Of a DNA stretch of 64,000 nucleotides, positions 35,706 through 44,355 are shown piece by piece. The stretch is from a bacterium. Its GTDB lineage: Bacteria > Zixibacteria > MSB-5A5 > GN15 > FEB-12. The notes beneath the pieces were generated by a model. It was given only the letters and a program-made list of their open reading frames with translations. It ran no database searches and was not told the origin of the DNA. Made by a program: the position numbers and the translations under genes. The DNA lies in contig JADJGQ010000003.1 in assembly GCA_016708025.1 (NCBI GenBank), forward strand, positions 1 to 64,000, in the 5' to 3' direction. Every line of letters begins with the position of its first letter. Positions within the stretch are counted from its first letter, which is position 1.

Positions 35706-37160
35706 TTATTTCCAGTCGGTCTTCACATTAACAAACATCGTCTTGTTATCACGCCAGACAAAGAAGATCACTTCGCGCGGTTTCTGAGTCTCCAGAGTCT
35801 CCATGGATGTTTTGACATCATCCACTGAGCTGATCACTTCGGACCCGATCCGCTGGATAACATCTCCCATCTGGAGACCACCGACCTCGGCCAGTCCTCC
35901 CTCGCGCATTTCTGACAGCACCACACCGTTGAGGCTGTTCACTTCGAGATTTCTCGCGATGTAATCACCGAATACGATATTGCGAACCGTAAACTCCAGC
36001 GCCTTGTTTTCATACTTTGGCGCGTTCAGAGCGGTTAACGGTGCTGATTCCAGTTTCGCCAGTACTTTCAGCGTATCCACCTGCTCATTTTCCGTGCGGA
36101 AAACGGTGAACTCCACTTGCGTGCCGGTCGGCATCTCAGCGATCCGGCGCTGGAAGATCGGGACCTCTTCCTCGCGATCCACTTCGACCGCCTCGCCATT
36201 GATCTCGTATATGATATCTCCCACTTTCAAGGACGCTTTGTCGGCTGGTGAATCCTTGACGACATCATTGACGATGATCCCGCCACCTTCGGGCAGTTTG
36301 AGGAACTCGGCAATATCCGGCGTTAATGCCTGCAGGGTGATCCCGAGCCAGCTTCTATCCTGCTCGCCCTTTTTCGGCGGGCTGGAGACCAGTTTGGCGA
36401 CCCGGTCGCCGGTGACCACGCCCAGGAGAGGAATATCAAACTGATTGAAAGATTCGACCATCCCCGATGCATCTGTGTTGGCCGAGGTCGGATCAAGCAG
36501 TGATCCAAGCACGCCCACTGCCATATGTTGTTCGTTGTAGAGTACCGACGCCATCTCCATCGTGTTGAATCCGACCGTCAGCGCAAATTGCTCCGGCTTC
36601 TGGACGTAGGTGGAGATCATGCCGATATCCGCCGCGATCGGCGGAGTCACGAACTCGGGAAGCAGCATATAAAGCGCCACCCAGCTTCCCGTCTTGAACG
36701 ACGGATTGTTGACAAACTTCACGGGGCTGAACTTGGTCGAGCCGGCATCGGTGATCTTGCAGAATCCAAACTTGGTGAATCGATCGACCCCGACATACTC
36801 CGCCTTGTACTTTTTCCCGTCCAGGGTCAGAACCTCGATTCGCGAGGGCGTGGTTTTGATATTCATCCCCGCCATCGACGACAACATCTGCTCGCTCGCC
36901 AGCATCGATCCATCGAACAGGATCATCCCATCCTCGGAAACGATCGTCCCCAGTGAGCGCTGTTCCTGCTCAGTCGACTGCATCCCGAAAGAGACATCAA
37001 TCTTGATATCAAGGATCACCGTATAGTTTTTGGCGGCCGCCTCGAGCCGCGTAAAGTCGAAACTCTGGGCCGATCCGGTCACCGGCGCCAGCAATAAGAG
37101 CACTGCTCCAAAAAGGAGGCAGGCAGAAAGGCGAGTTTTGATCGTCATGAAGTTATTCAT
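35706..37160 (-). CDS. HtrA-like PDZ protein without catalytic triad
   Basis: 484 residues from ATG 37160, which overlaps the stop of the upstream htrA gene; ATG 37148 is the alternative. Signal peptide (ACLLFGAVLLLLAPVTGSAQ), a degenerate S1-like domain (about 35-260), then two PDZ domains (LGITLQALTPDIAEFLKLPEGGGIIVNDVV ... and LEVNSLNGVVLSEMREGGLAEVGGLQMGDVI). At the three sites where its neighbour has His, Asp and Ser it reads LFDGS, FTKFGFCKI and an unrelated loop, so it is a pseudoprotease. It may be a PDZ adaptor or a partner of the active enzyme in a mixed oligomer. Translation is coupled to that gene. Confidence 0.85.
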   Translation of the reverse strand: MNNFMTIKTRLSACLLFGAVLLLLAPVTGSAQSFDFTRLEAAAKNYTVILDIKIDVSFGMQSTEQEQRSLGTIVSEDGMILFDGSMLASEQMLSSMAGMNIKTTPSRIEVLTLDGKKYKAEYVGVDRFTKFGFCKITDAGSTKFSPVKFVNNPSFKTGSWVALYMLLPEFVTPPIAADIGMISTYVQKPEQFALTVGFNTMEMASVLYNEQHMAVGVLGSLLDPTSANTDASGMVESFNQFDIPLLGVVTGDRVAKLVSSPPKKGEQDRSWLGITLQALTPDIAEFLKLPEGGGIIVNDVVKDSPADKASLKVGDIIYEINGEAVEVDREEEVPIFQRRIAEMPTGTQVEFTVFRTENEQVDTLKVLAKLESAPLTALNAPKYENKALEFTVRNIVFGDYIARNLEVNSLNGVVLSEMREGGLAEVGGLQMGDVIQRIGSEVISSVDDVKTSMETLETQKPREVIFFVWRDNKTMFVNVKTDWK

Positions 37161-38559
37161 GGAAATTCGGTGCCTCCTTCGACACATCCGGTTCCGTCAT
37201 TTTGTTTTTGTCACCCGGCTTCACCACGACCAGACGACTGGAACCGCCGCGCTTGATGCTCAAGAGAACTTTCTCTTCCTTGGTATCGCTCAGTGAAATG
37301 TACATTCTGGTATACTCGGCCAACGAACCAATATCCTGTCGATTGATACTGACCACCACATCTCCAGGTCGCAACCCACCTTCGTCGGCTGTACCAGAGC
37401 GTTTGACGCCTACGACATAGACACCAAGTGTATCCTTGAGTTGATTTTCGATCTGCATCTGGCGGGTGATCCCTTTGACCGTGAAACCCCACGCCTGGCT
37501 TTCGTAATCTTCACCCATCAGGTCTCCCAGCAGTTTGGTCGTCACTGTCAAGTCGACCGCGGACTCCCCGCGCTTGATCGTCATCTTGATCGGCGTTCCG
37601 GGAGTATGACTGGCGATATTACGATAGAATTTCGGAAGCTCTTCGACAAACCGTGCAGACACCGGCACGCCATCCAGAGCCTGGATGATATCACCAGCCT
37701 CAAGTCCGGCCTGCGCCGCCGGAGAGCCGGCATCGATCGAGGCGAGCAATACGCCCGAGGTACCATCAGTGCCGAAATACCCTTCCAGCTCCTGCAGCGC
37801 CTGAGCATGTACGCCGATCCAGCTCCGGGTGACCTTTCCCTCATTCATGATCGCCTTGGTTACTTCCTTGACGATATTGACGGGAATGGCGAACCCAATA
37901 TTATTGGCAAAAAAGGTCGCGCGTGAATTGATCCCGATCACCCGCCCACGCAGGTCGACCAGCGGCCCTCCGGAATTGCCGGGATTGATCGCCGCATCTG
38001 TCTGGATCCAGAGGTTGAAGTTCCCGGTCTGCTCACCGGTCGGAAGGCGTACTTCGCTCGAGAAGTATCTATCCTTGGTCGAGACGACACCGGAGGAGAC
38101 AGTCCGCGACAACGACAAGGGTGAACCCATTGCCAGCACATACTGGCCAACCTGCACTGAATCGGAATCGCCGAAATCTGCGACCGTCAGTTTCCCCTTG
38201 TATTCGGATAGATTGAGCTTCAGCACCGCCAGATCGGTCGGCGGATCTCCGCCGATATATTCAGCCGTCACTTGCTCTTTATCGTTCAGGGTGCAGATGA
38301 TCCGTTCGGCTTTTCCGGCGACATGATAGTTGGTGACGACATAGCCATCCGGATGAAAGATCACCCCTGAGCCGACTACCGACTGCTTCTTGAGTTCGCC
38401 GGTGTTGTAGTCTTTTACGACCGGCTGGATATGCACCAGCGCCGGCAGGACTTTGTCGCGGGCCTGATAGATCAGGTCCTGCTGTTGTGATTGGCTGAAT
38501 GCATTGCTCGCTGCCAGCATGATCAAGGCATACAGGGCGAGAGCTGAAAGTAACTTCAT
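37153..38559 (-). CDS. HtrA/Deg serine protease with two PDZ domains
   Basis: 468 residues, exported (signal peptide MKLLSALALYALIMLAASNAFS). The triad is complete: His79 (TNYHVAG), Asp109 (PTDLAVLKL), Ser196 (NPGNSGGPLVDL). PDZ domains follow at about 235-340 and 355-450. It is the active member of a tandem pair with the pseudoprotease at 35706-37160, and it overlaps that gene by eight bases. Probable role: quality control of periplasmic and surface proteins, of which this region encodes many. It starts at ATG 38559 with GAGG eight to ten bases upstream. Confidence 0.92.
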   Translation of the reverse strand: MKLLSALALYALIMLAASNAFSQSQQQDLIYQARDKVLPALVHIQPVVKDYNTGELKKQSVVGSGVIFHPDGYVVTNYHVAGKAERIICTLNDKEQVTAEYIGGDPPTDLAVLKLNLSEYKGKLTVADFGDSDSVQVGQYVLAMGSPLSLSRTVSSGVVSTKDRYFSSEVRLPTGEQTGNFNLWIQTDAAINPGNSGGPLVDLRGRVIGINSRATFFANNIGFAIPVNIVKEVTKAIMNEGKVTRSWIGVHAQALQELEGYFGTDGTSGVLLASIDAGSPAAQAGLEAGDIIQALDGVPVSARFVEELPKFYRNIASHTPGTPIKMTIKRGESAVDLTVTTKLLGDLMGEDYESQAWGFTVKGITRQMQIENQLKDTLGVYVVGVKRSGTADEGGLRPGDVVVSINRQDIGSLAEYTRMYISLSDTKEEKVLLSIKRGGSSRLVVVKPGDKNKMTEPDVSKEAPNFHE

Positions 38560-38581
38560 TCGGTTTCCTCGGTTGATAATT

Positions 38582-38609
38582 GCATGCCGCTTATAACACT
38601 AGAGCATGC
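38582..38609. promoter_or_regulatory. Two GCATGC palindromes flanking a -10-like box
   Basis: GCATGC occurs at 38582-38587 and 38604-38609, 22 bases apart (two helical turns). On the minus strand a TTATAAG -10-like sequence lies between them, just upstream of the htrA pair. This is the geometry of an operator, but there is no clear -35 box. Confidence 0.35.
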
Positions 38610-38714
38610 CTTTGGTTCGGAACTTTCCCGGAGAAAGAGCCGACAACATCGATTGGCCGCTATTTCTTTGCGCGGCCCCTCGAAACTGCGGTCCCAACCG
38701 GCCAAAAGCCACAT

Positions 38715-38738
38715 AAAAAAGCCGCCCACCGGGGCGGC
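38715..38738 (-). terminator. Terminator of the ECF sigma operon
   Basis: A seven-pair GC stem (GCCGCCC/GGGCGGC, 38721-38738) followed on the minus strand by six T. It stands 28 bases after the stop at 38767. Confidence 0.88.
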
Positions 38739-38766
38739 CTTGGTCGATATACTGAAAAGGGAGGGA

Positions 38767-39630
38767 TTACTTTTTCCACCGAACGTCGACTGACCCCATC
38801 CCCACATCCAGGCGGATAGTCAATCGCGTCTTGGCTGTTTCGAAGTCGGGTGATTCATACACGCCGTCCTCAAGCTCGTCCAGATCTCCCCCATGCAGGT
38901 CAACTGAAGAGAACCACTGGTCGTCATCGGATTCGATTCGGACCGCCAAACCCCTTGGCAGGATAATATCCGCGTTTCCCAGCCCAACCTCTATCTCCAC
39001 CTCTGATTCGCCGGAATAAGCGCCGCGAAGGTCGAGATCGAATGAACCGGCTCCGCCAGTAAACTTGAAATGTTCGAAATTGGCATTACCAACGTTGGTA
39101 ATATCCAGTGACGAAGCACCGGCATCGATCGAGAATTCCTTCATACGCTCCGGATTAGGTGCGGAAAAATCGAGCGTTCCTGAGGCTGCTCCTACTTCAA
39201 TGGTCAACTCACGGATCGGCACACCGCCCAGATCAACCTCTGCTTTGCAGGCTCCCATATCGAGATTCAACTCCATCGGTGTGTGTGTGGAAAAGGCAAC
39301 ATCCCAATCGTGGTCGAAATCTTCGCTATTGTGACGTCGGTCCTCGAAATCTGACTCAGCCGTTACATACAGCGTCTGATTTCGCAAGTTCTTGTCGAGA
39401 TGGAAATCGATATACTCGGGATCATAAAACAGATCCATTTGCGCAATATCGGACATGTCTTTGGGATTAATGATGATCGTACCGGCGGCAAACTCGAAAT
39501 CAACCACCGCATCTCTCGCTCCCTCAGTCGGAATCACTTCGGTAGTATGTTTCGCCCGACCGGCCATCGAGACCGATACACCAATGATCAACAGCACGGC
39601 GACGACAAGCGCTATTCGCTTCGTTTCCAT
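38767..39630 (-). CDS. LiaF-like toast-rack protein
   Basis: 287 residues from ATG 39630, which has AGGAGGAG five bases upstream; a longer frame to 39762 has no site. After a membrane/signal segment (IALVVAVLLIIGVSVSMAG) the protein repeats short beta turns such as MELNLDMGACKAEVDLGG, LTIEVGAASGTLDFSAP and FSIDAGASSLDITNVG. This is the toast-rack fold of LiaF C-terminal and DUF2154/DUF4097 domains. In Gram-positives LiaF senses cell-envelope stress. Here it is last in an operon led by an ECF sigma factor and followed by a terminator. It is probably periplasmic and acts in envelope stress. Confidence 0.75.
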   Translation of the reverse strand: METKRIALVVAVLLIIGVSVSMAGRAKHTTEVIPTEGARDAVVDFEFAAGTIIINPKDMSDIAQMDLFYDPEYIDFHLDKNLRNQTLYVTAESDFEDRRHNSEDFDHDWDVAFSTHTPMELNLDMGACKAEVDLGGVPIRELTIEVGAASGTLDFSAPNPERMKEFSIDAGASSLDITNVGNANFEHFKFTGGAGSFDLDLRGAYSGESEVEIEVGLGNADIILPRGLAVRIESDDDQWFSSVDLHGGDLDELEDGVYESPDFETAKTRLTIRLDVGMGSVDVRWKK

Positions 39631-39709
39631 AACTCCTCCTGATAGGGAATGGGTGATCTTATGATAGATGTACGGAGACCGTGGAGAATTTGTTTCGTCG
39701 ACTTCCGAC

Positions 39710-41017
39710 TCAACTTCCCGGAGGAGTGAGGGGGGGCCGCGGAGTAGGTCCGTATGGGCCAAACTTGTCGGGCGGCTGATCTTGCGGTGAGACCGGCGGG
39801 ATCGGTGGTGGTGGCGTTACCAGACGAGGAAAATCCGGTATTGGCGGTGGCGCCGGGGCAGGAGCCTCGGATGCTTTGCTTCGATAATTGACCTGTATCC
39901 CCTTATGCTCGCGATAACCGAATCTCGTTAACACCGCGGCTCCCAATCCACCAAGAAGCGGGAACAGCGTGATGATGATCGAAATGACTAAAAGGAAGAT
40001 GCCAAATCCCTGCGCGACTCCGGATGATCCAAGCAGGATGGCGACCAGCACCCAGAGTAGCATGAACACAGGCACACCGATCAAGGCATGTACCACTCTA
40101 TTCTGACTCCCTCCCAATACTCTGCCGGAAATGGCGGCGCCGATCTTTCCACCCAAAGCAACCACACCGGTCGCCATCGCCAGGATATAGGCCAGCGGAA
40201 TAAATGGAACCACCGCGATACCGATGATCGTGATCGAAACCAGGATCAGGATCAAGGGGAGCAGGAACAGGAACAGTAGTCCGATGAATACGGCGCGCGC
40301 TTTGAATTCAAATAGGCAGGTTGAGAATGTTCCCAATTGTGCAGGGAAAAGGGTCGTGATCAAGAATGCTATGACCAGCAGAAAGGCCAAAAAACCACAC
40401 ACGATCACCAGGCCATCGACCGAAAACGACCGCTGCAGAACCTCCGTTGGAAAATCGAGCGGATCGGTGATCGACTGCTGACCGGACACCATCGCGCCAT
40501 CTTTGACCTCGATCTCCGGCGCTTTGATATCACCATCAACTCTCCCCGACTCGGTCACCAGAACTCGGCCAGAGATAGACTGGATATCCCCTTTCACCCA
40601 CCCTTTGACCGTCACTCTTCCGTAGGCCGTAAAACCGTTGGCGACAAATTCATCATAGCCGACCAGCACTGTCCCCTGCAGCGGCTTGACCATCTTCTCC
40701 TGCGTGCACCGGTCTTCGTGGGGTCGACTGAGCGCCTCAACCGCCACTCTACCTTCACCCGGACGTCCCGTTCTGACAACCACTGACTTGTCCGGGACAA
40801 ACGAGTTCTGCTCAAAATCGTAGGTCCAGTGATTACCGGCGGTGTCGACCGCATCGACTCCTTCGCTGGTCAATTCGATCTCGTAGAAGATGGTATCGCG
40901 GGGGGGATTGCTGTCAGTCGTTTGAGGGGAGGTCGCCACCTGGGCATGGCACGGTGTGGCCGCTACCAAAGCGGCGATAATCGCCATGACAAAAAATGTG
41001 GCTACTGACCGTTTCAT
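39710..41017 (-). CDS. Exported bactofilin-like domain fused to multi-pass membrane domain
   Basis: 435 residues. Signal peptide (ending PCHAQ), then at about 115-190 a bactofilin-like beta-helix (TVLVGYDEFVANGFTAYGRVTVKGWVKGDIQSISGRVLV, with the typical GDIKAPEIEVKDGAMVSG). About six membrane helices follow (roughly 205-365). The tail is very Pro-rich (PAPAPPPIPDFP ... PPPPIPPVSP) and ends in TPPGS. Classic bactofilins are cytoplasmic; here the domain lies after a signal peptide and before the helices, so it would face the periplasm. It lies between two toast-rack genes in the ECF sigma operon. Confidence 0.75.
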   Translation of the reverse strand: MKRSVATFFVMAIIAALVAATPCHAQVATSPQTTDSNPPRDTIFYEIELTSEGVDAVDTAGNHWTYDFEQNSFVPDKSVVVRTGRPGEGRVAVEALSRPHEDRCTQEKMVKPLQGTVLVGYDEFVANGFTAYGRVTVKGWVKGDIQSISGRVLVTESGRVDGDIKAPEIEVKDGAMVSGQQSITDPLDFPTEVLQRSFSVDGLVIVCGFLAFLLVIAFLITTLFPAQLGTFSTCLFEFKARAVFIGLLFLFLLPLILILVSITIIGIAVVPFIPLAYILAMATGVVALGGKIGAAISGRVLGGSQNRVVHALIGVPVFMLLWVLVAILLGSSGVAQGFGIFLLVISIIITLFPLLGGLGAAVLTRFGYREHKGIQVNYRSKASEAPAPAPPPIPDFPRLVTPPPPIPPVSPQDQPPDKFGPYGPTPRPPLTPPGS

Positions 41018-41043
41018 GCTACGTCCAATGTAGATTCGCCAGG

Positions 41044-42054
41044 TTAGAACTGGGCAACGGTCACGTCACCCGAAATGGTAACCAGCGAAACCTGAATGCC
41101 GCCGACTCCCACCGTTCCAACTAACTGGCGAGTCGACATCTTATCTATCTTCACCGGAAGTTCGGTCTTGATCGTCCCCGACTCGGATTTGAGGCGGAGG
41201 ACGCCCGATGCCTCTGGTGGTACCATCAACGTAATATCACCGCTCTCGGTTTCGATAAAGAGATCGCGCGAGGTCTCCAGCGGTGTCTGGATCGTCACGC
41301 TTCCAGTTACGGTCGTCAGGTCGATCGCACCGCGTTCCTGTCGGATCGTGACATCCGCCGACGTCGTCTTCACGCGCACATCTCCATCGACAAACTGCAG
41401 GTCGATCGCGCCGGTTGGCTGTCGCACCGTCACGGGTCCGAACAACATATCGCCTCGCGTCGATCCAGCGCTGTTGGCGATATCAACCGCCCCTTCAATG
41501 CTCGTCAGCACGACACTGGCCGCGGCCGACCGGATCTCCACTGAGCCGTGTATCGTCGTCAGGGCGATCGACTGGGCCGAACTGTTCATTCTCAGGTCGC
41601 CATCGATCTCGCTGATCCGCACATCCCCTTCGCCGTTGTCCAGCGTCACCCGGCAGTTGCGCGGGACTTTTATCGAAAAGCTGACTTCGCCGAATGAATC
41701 TTCTTTTCCTCGACCGAGCACCTTCTGCCAGAAGGAGCGCCCACGTTCGCGGATCGGCAAATAATTGGCGGCAACCTTTACCGCCTGATTATTGTGCTCA
41801 ACTCTGATCTCGATATGATCCGCGATCTCGGCCGCTTCACGATCGTCCCCGATCTTGATATGCTTGACCGCGTCGATAATGATTGTCGACTGGTCATGGC
41901 CGATGATCTCGATGTCACCGTCCTGGCAGGTCAGACTTAACTCTGCCCTGTCACCGACTTCGACGATCCGCTGATATTGAAACGTATGGTCTCCGGCTTG
42001 CAGCCCTGCGGCTACCAGACCGAGACATACGACCCATAAGGTCAACCGATTCAC
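41044..42054 (-). CDS. DUF4097 toast-rack putative adhesin
   Basis: 336 residues: signal peptide (MNRLTLWVVCLGLVAAGLQA), then DUF4097-type repeats in which each turn has the form GDVRISEIDGDLRM, GSVEIRSAAASVVL, GAVDIANSAGS, GAIDLTTVTGSV. About a dozen turns are present, so it probably folds as a right-handed or toast-rack beta structure outside the cytoplasm. It is the second gene of the ECF operon, where an anti-sigma factor is usually found, but it has no zinc-binding HxxxCxxC motif or membrane helix other than its signal peptide. Function is unknown beyond likely envelope stress. Confidence 0.8.
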   Translation of the reverse strand: MNRLTLWVVCLGLVAAGLQAGDHTFQYQRIVEVGDRAELSLTCQDGDIEIIGHDQSTIIIDAVKHIKIGDDREAAEIADHIEIRVEHNNQAVKVAANYLPIRERGRSFWQKVLGRGKEDSFGEVSFSIKVPRNCRVTLDNGEGDVRISEIDGDLRMNSSAQSIALTTIHGSVEIRSAAASVVLTSIEGAVDIANSAGSTRGDMLFGPVTVRQPTGAIDLQFVDGDVRVKTTSADVTIRQERGAIDLTTVTGSVTIQTPLETSRDLFIETESGDITLMVPPEASGVLRLKSESGTIKTELPVKIDKMSTRQLVGTVGVGGIQVSLVTISGDVTVAQF

Positions 42055-42093
42055 CTACACCTCATGCCTGCGGAACAGGCGCTTGGGTTTGGA

Positions 42094-42657
42094 CTAGAGA
42101 TGCCGAAGCTTCTTTTTCAGCAGCTCCCGGGCCCGGAAGATACGGGCTTTGACCGTTCCGACCGGGATATCTAGTAAATCGGCTATTTCCTCGTACGATT
42201 TATCTTCTTTATGCCGGTAAACTATGACATCGCGATAGTTCTTCGGCAGCGAATCGATAGCTTCTTCAATGGAAAAACTCTGTTCCTTCCGTTCCAGGTC
42301 CCTTTCCGGGTGGTAGGAATAATCTGCCACCTCGATTTCCACAGTCCCGTCACGGGTTTCCAGGGGACGATCCAGCGAGAGCGCCTGGATCCGCTTTTTG
42401 CGGAGGAAGTCGATCGACGAATTGGCAGCGATTTTATAGAGCCAGGTGGAGAACCGGTACTCTGACCGATAGGAGGCGAGGGCGGAAAAGGCCTTCATAA
42501 ACGTCTCCTGCACCAGATCGTTGGCAACCTCGTCGTTGCGGACTATCTTGTTGATAATATGGAAGATAGACTGTCGGTGCTTCTCCATCAGGTGCGTGTA
42601 CGCCCGCTGGTTACCCGCCAGTGCTTCTTCGATCCAGATGCCGTCTTCGTCCTGCAA
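42094..42657 (-). CDS. ECF RNA polymerase sigma factor (RpoE-like)
   Basis: 187 residues. Sigma region 2 (ANDLVQETFMKAFSAL, YRFSTWLYKIAANSSIDFLRKKR) and region 4 (SLPKNYRDVIVYRHKEDKSYEEIADLLDIPVGTVKARIFRARELL) are both complete. The start is a TTG at 42657 with AGGA five bases upstream. It leads a four-gene operon with toast-rack, bactofilin-like and LiaF-like proteins, and a candidate ECF promoter (42675-42701) just upstream would make it autoregulated. No recognisable anti-sigma factor follows, so it is either controlled by one of the operon proteins or unlinked. Confidence 0.93.
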   Translation of the reverse strand: MQDEDGIWIEEALAGNQRAYTHLMEKHRQSIFHIINKIVRNDEVANDLVQETFMKAFSALASYRSEYRFSTWLYKIAANSSIDFLRKKRIQALSLDRPLETRDGTVEIEVADYSYHPERDLERKEQSFSIEEAIDSLPKNYRDVIVYRHKEDKSYEEIADLLDIPVGTVKARIFRARELLKKKLRHL

Positions 42658-42674
42658 ACGAGTCCTACTTTAGG

Positions 42675-42701
42675 TACGGGGTTAGCTCGAAGCCTGTTTC
42701 A
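42675..42701 (-). promoter_or_regulatory. Candidate ECF-type (sigma-W-like) promoter
   Basis: Minus strand: TGAAAC (42696-42701), 17 bases, then CGTA (42675-42678), the form of the sigma-W promoter of Bacillus (TGAAAC-N16-CGTA). It lies just upstream of the ECF sigma gene at 42657. A sigma-70 reading of the same region (TTGACT with TAACCC after 16 bases) is weaker. Confidence 0.5.
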
Positions 42702-42757
42702 GTCAAGCGAATAAAATAAGGCCAGACTTGGTGTTAGCCAAGTATTTTTACCGGCGC

Positions 42758-43237
42758 TCAACTGTTCACGTACCCCTGCAGATAAGTCTTCTTCGGGTCG
42801 TGGCTCCGCAGGTCTATCTTCTTTTCCAGATACGCCTTAAGGTTGGTGAGGAAAAAGACCCAGCCGTTGCGACACCCCATATGCCAGTTGATCCGCGCAT
42901 CAGGCGTGTCTTTCATCCCGAATTGACGAAGAACGCAGTCCGTCCCCAGCTTTGTCTTCTTGACCGTTACTTCAACCGTCTCGCCATCGGAGCCAAAAGT
43001 GAATCTGAAAGATCTATTCTCTCGGATCGCCAAAACGGTCTCATCACCGGTAGCACCGGTCAGAAATTTCATATAAAATCTGCCCCCCTTTTTGGGCTCC
43101 AATTTCGCCTCGGTCATGAACCACTTCACGATCTCTTTGTCGCTGGTCCAGGCCTTGAATACCCGCTCCGGAGTTGCCCGGATCTCTATCTTCTCTGTAA
43201 ACTGCGTCCAGTCATATTTCTTTGACTTTGTTGCCAT
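42758..43237 (-). CDS. AHSA1/SRPBCC domain protein
   Basis: 159 residues. START/Bet v 1-like AHSA1 family: IEIRATPERVFKAWTSDKEIVKWFMTEAKLEPKKGGRFYM at the N-terminus, with the middle strands and a C-terminal amphipathic helix (GWVFFLTNLKAYLEKK). Such proteins bind small hydrophobic ligands or act as Hsp90 co-factors; the ligand here is unknown. It is a single gene between the ECF sigma gene and the divergent methyltransferase. ATG 43237 is the only good start. Confidence 0.85.
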   Translation of the reverse strand: MATKSKKYDWTQFTEKIEIRATPERVFKAWTSDKEIVKWFMTEAKLEPKKGGRFYMKFLTGATGDETVLAIRENRSFRFTFGSDGETVEVTVKKTKLGTDCVLRQFGMKDTPDARINWHMGCRNGWVFFLTNLKAYLEKKIDLRSHDPKKTYLQGYVNS

Positions 43238-43401
43238 TGCCTATTCTCCACTGTTCAGAAATTGCGCAGCAAATCCAGGCTGCCGTCTGCCTGTTCAATT
43301 TTATACAAATCGGTAAACAGCTACAAGGAAAAAGCCGCCAACGACTGAAGGGACAAGCGGATTCAGCCGTAAATAATTGAAGGTAGGAGTAAGAGAGGTA
43401 G

Positions 43402-44163
43402 ATGCTGTACGATTATCCGCAGTACTACGAAATCGCGTTTTCTTTTCGGGATATCGAGGCGGAAGCTTCGTTCCTGGATAGCTGTATCAAACGCTTTTCA
43501 AAAACGACCACGCGCGATGTCTTTGAGATCGCTTGTGGTCCTGCTCCCCATGCCGGTGCGCTGACTCAGCTCGGCTACCAGTATGCCGGACTCGATATCA
43601 ATCGCAACATGCTCGACCATGCCTCTTACAAGTGGCGCGGCCTGAAGCCGGCTCCTCGTTTCGTCGAGGGGAATATGGTCTCATTCAACCTGCCGCAATC
43701 CGCTGATTTTGCTTTCGTCATGCTTGGCTCGCTCTACCTCAATTCTATTGAAGAAATGACCAGTCATTTTAACTCGATGGCTCGCCTGCTTCGACCCGGC
43801 GGGCTCTATTTCCTCGACTGGTGCATCCAGTTCACCGATCCGATGATTCGTGAGATGTCTAATGTCGTGGTGAACGAGGCCGAGGGGATCAGTATCGAAT
43901 CCCGATTCGCCGTCAAGCTGATAGATTCCGCCCGGCAAATGTACGAAGAGGTCTGGACGATCAATATCGATGATCACGGTCGGCATCGGACTTTCCGTAT
44001 GGTTGAACGGAACAAAGCGATCTTCCCGCAGGAGTTCCTGTTGTTCCTCGAAAGCCGCACTGACTTTGAGTTTGTTGGATGGTGGCATGATTGGGATCTG
44101 ACGAAGCCGATCGATGGCTCCGCGCATGTCACGCGCCCGGTGGTGCTGATCCGGCGGAAGTAG
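43402..44163 (+). CDS. Class I SAM-dependent methyltransferase
   Basis: 253 residues. Motif I is VFEIACGPAPHAGAL, then GLDINRNMLDHA (motif II), VEGNMVSFNLPQSADFAFVMLGSLYLN (motifs III and IV) and MARLLRPGGLYFLDW (post-I). It is a typical Rossmann methyltransferase; the substrate cannot be told. ATG 43402 has GAGAGG about four bases upstream. It stands alone and ends before a convergent terminator. Confidence 0.85.
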   Translation: MLYDYPQYYEIAFSFRDIEAEASFLDSCIKRFSKTTTRDVFEIACGPAPHAGALTQLGYQYAGLDINRNMLDHASYKWRGLKPAPRFVEGNMVSFNLPQSADFAFVMLGSLYLNSIEEMTSHFNSMARLLRPGGLYFLDWCIQFTDPMIREMSNVVVNEAEGISIESRFAVKLIDSARQMYEEVWTINIDDHGRHRTFRMVERNKAIFPQEFLLFLESRTDFEFVGWWHDWDLTKPIDGSAHVTRPVVLIRRK

Positions 44164-44204
44164 CCTCACTTCGTTCTTGAACTCAAGTATCAGCAGAAAT
44201 TCAA

Positions 44205-44250
44205 ACGGGTGATTCCCTCTGCTTCTGGGAACCACCCGTCATTTGTTATA
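44205..44250. terminator. Convergent terminator
   Basis: A stem of ACGGGTG-TTCCC with GGGAA-CACCCGT (44205-44239, one mismatched pair, nine-base loop). Moderately T-rich sequence follows on both strands. It separates the methyltransferase and ArsR-type genes. Confidence 0.6.
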
Positions 44251-44355
44251 CCCGTTCAGCGTCTTGCCGATTCAGGTGGGCCGTTTAATGTCCTGCCCGG
44301 GACCATCAACTCGAGCCGCCGCAACAGCGAGCGACACGGGGCGTAGTGTAACGCT

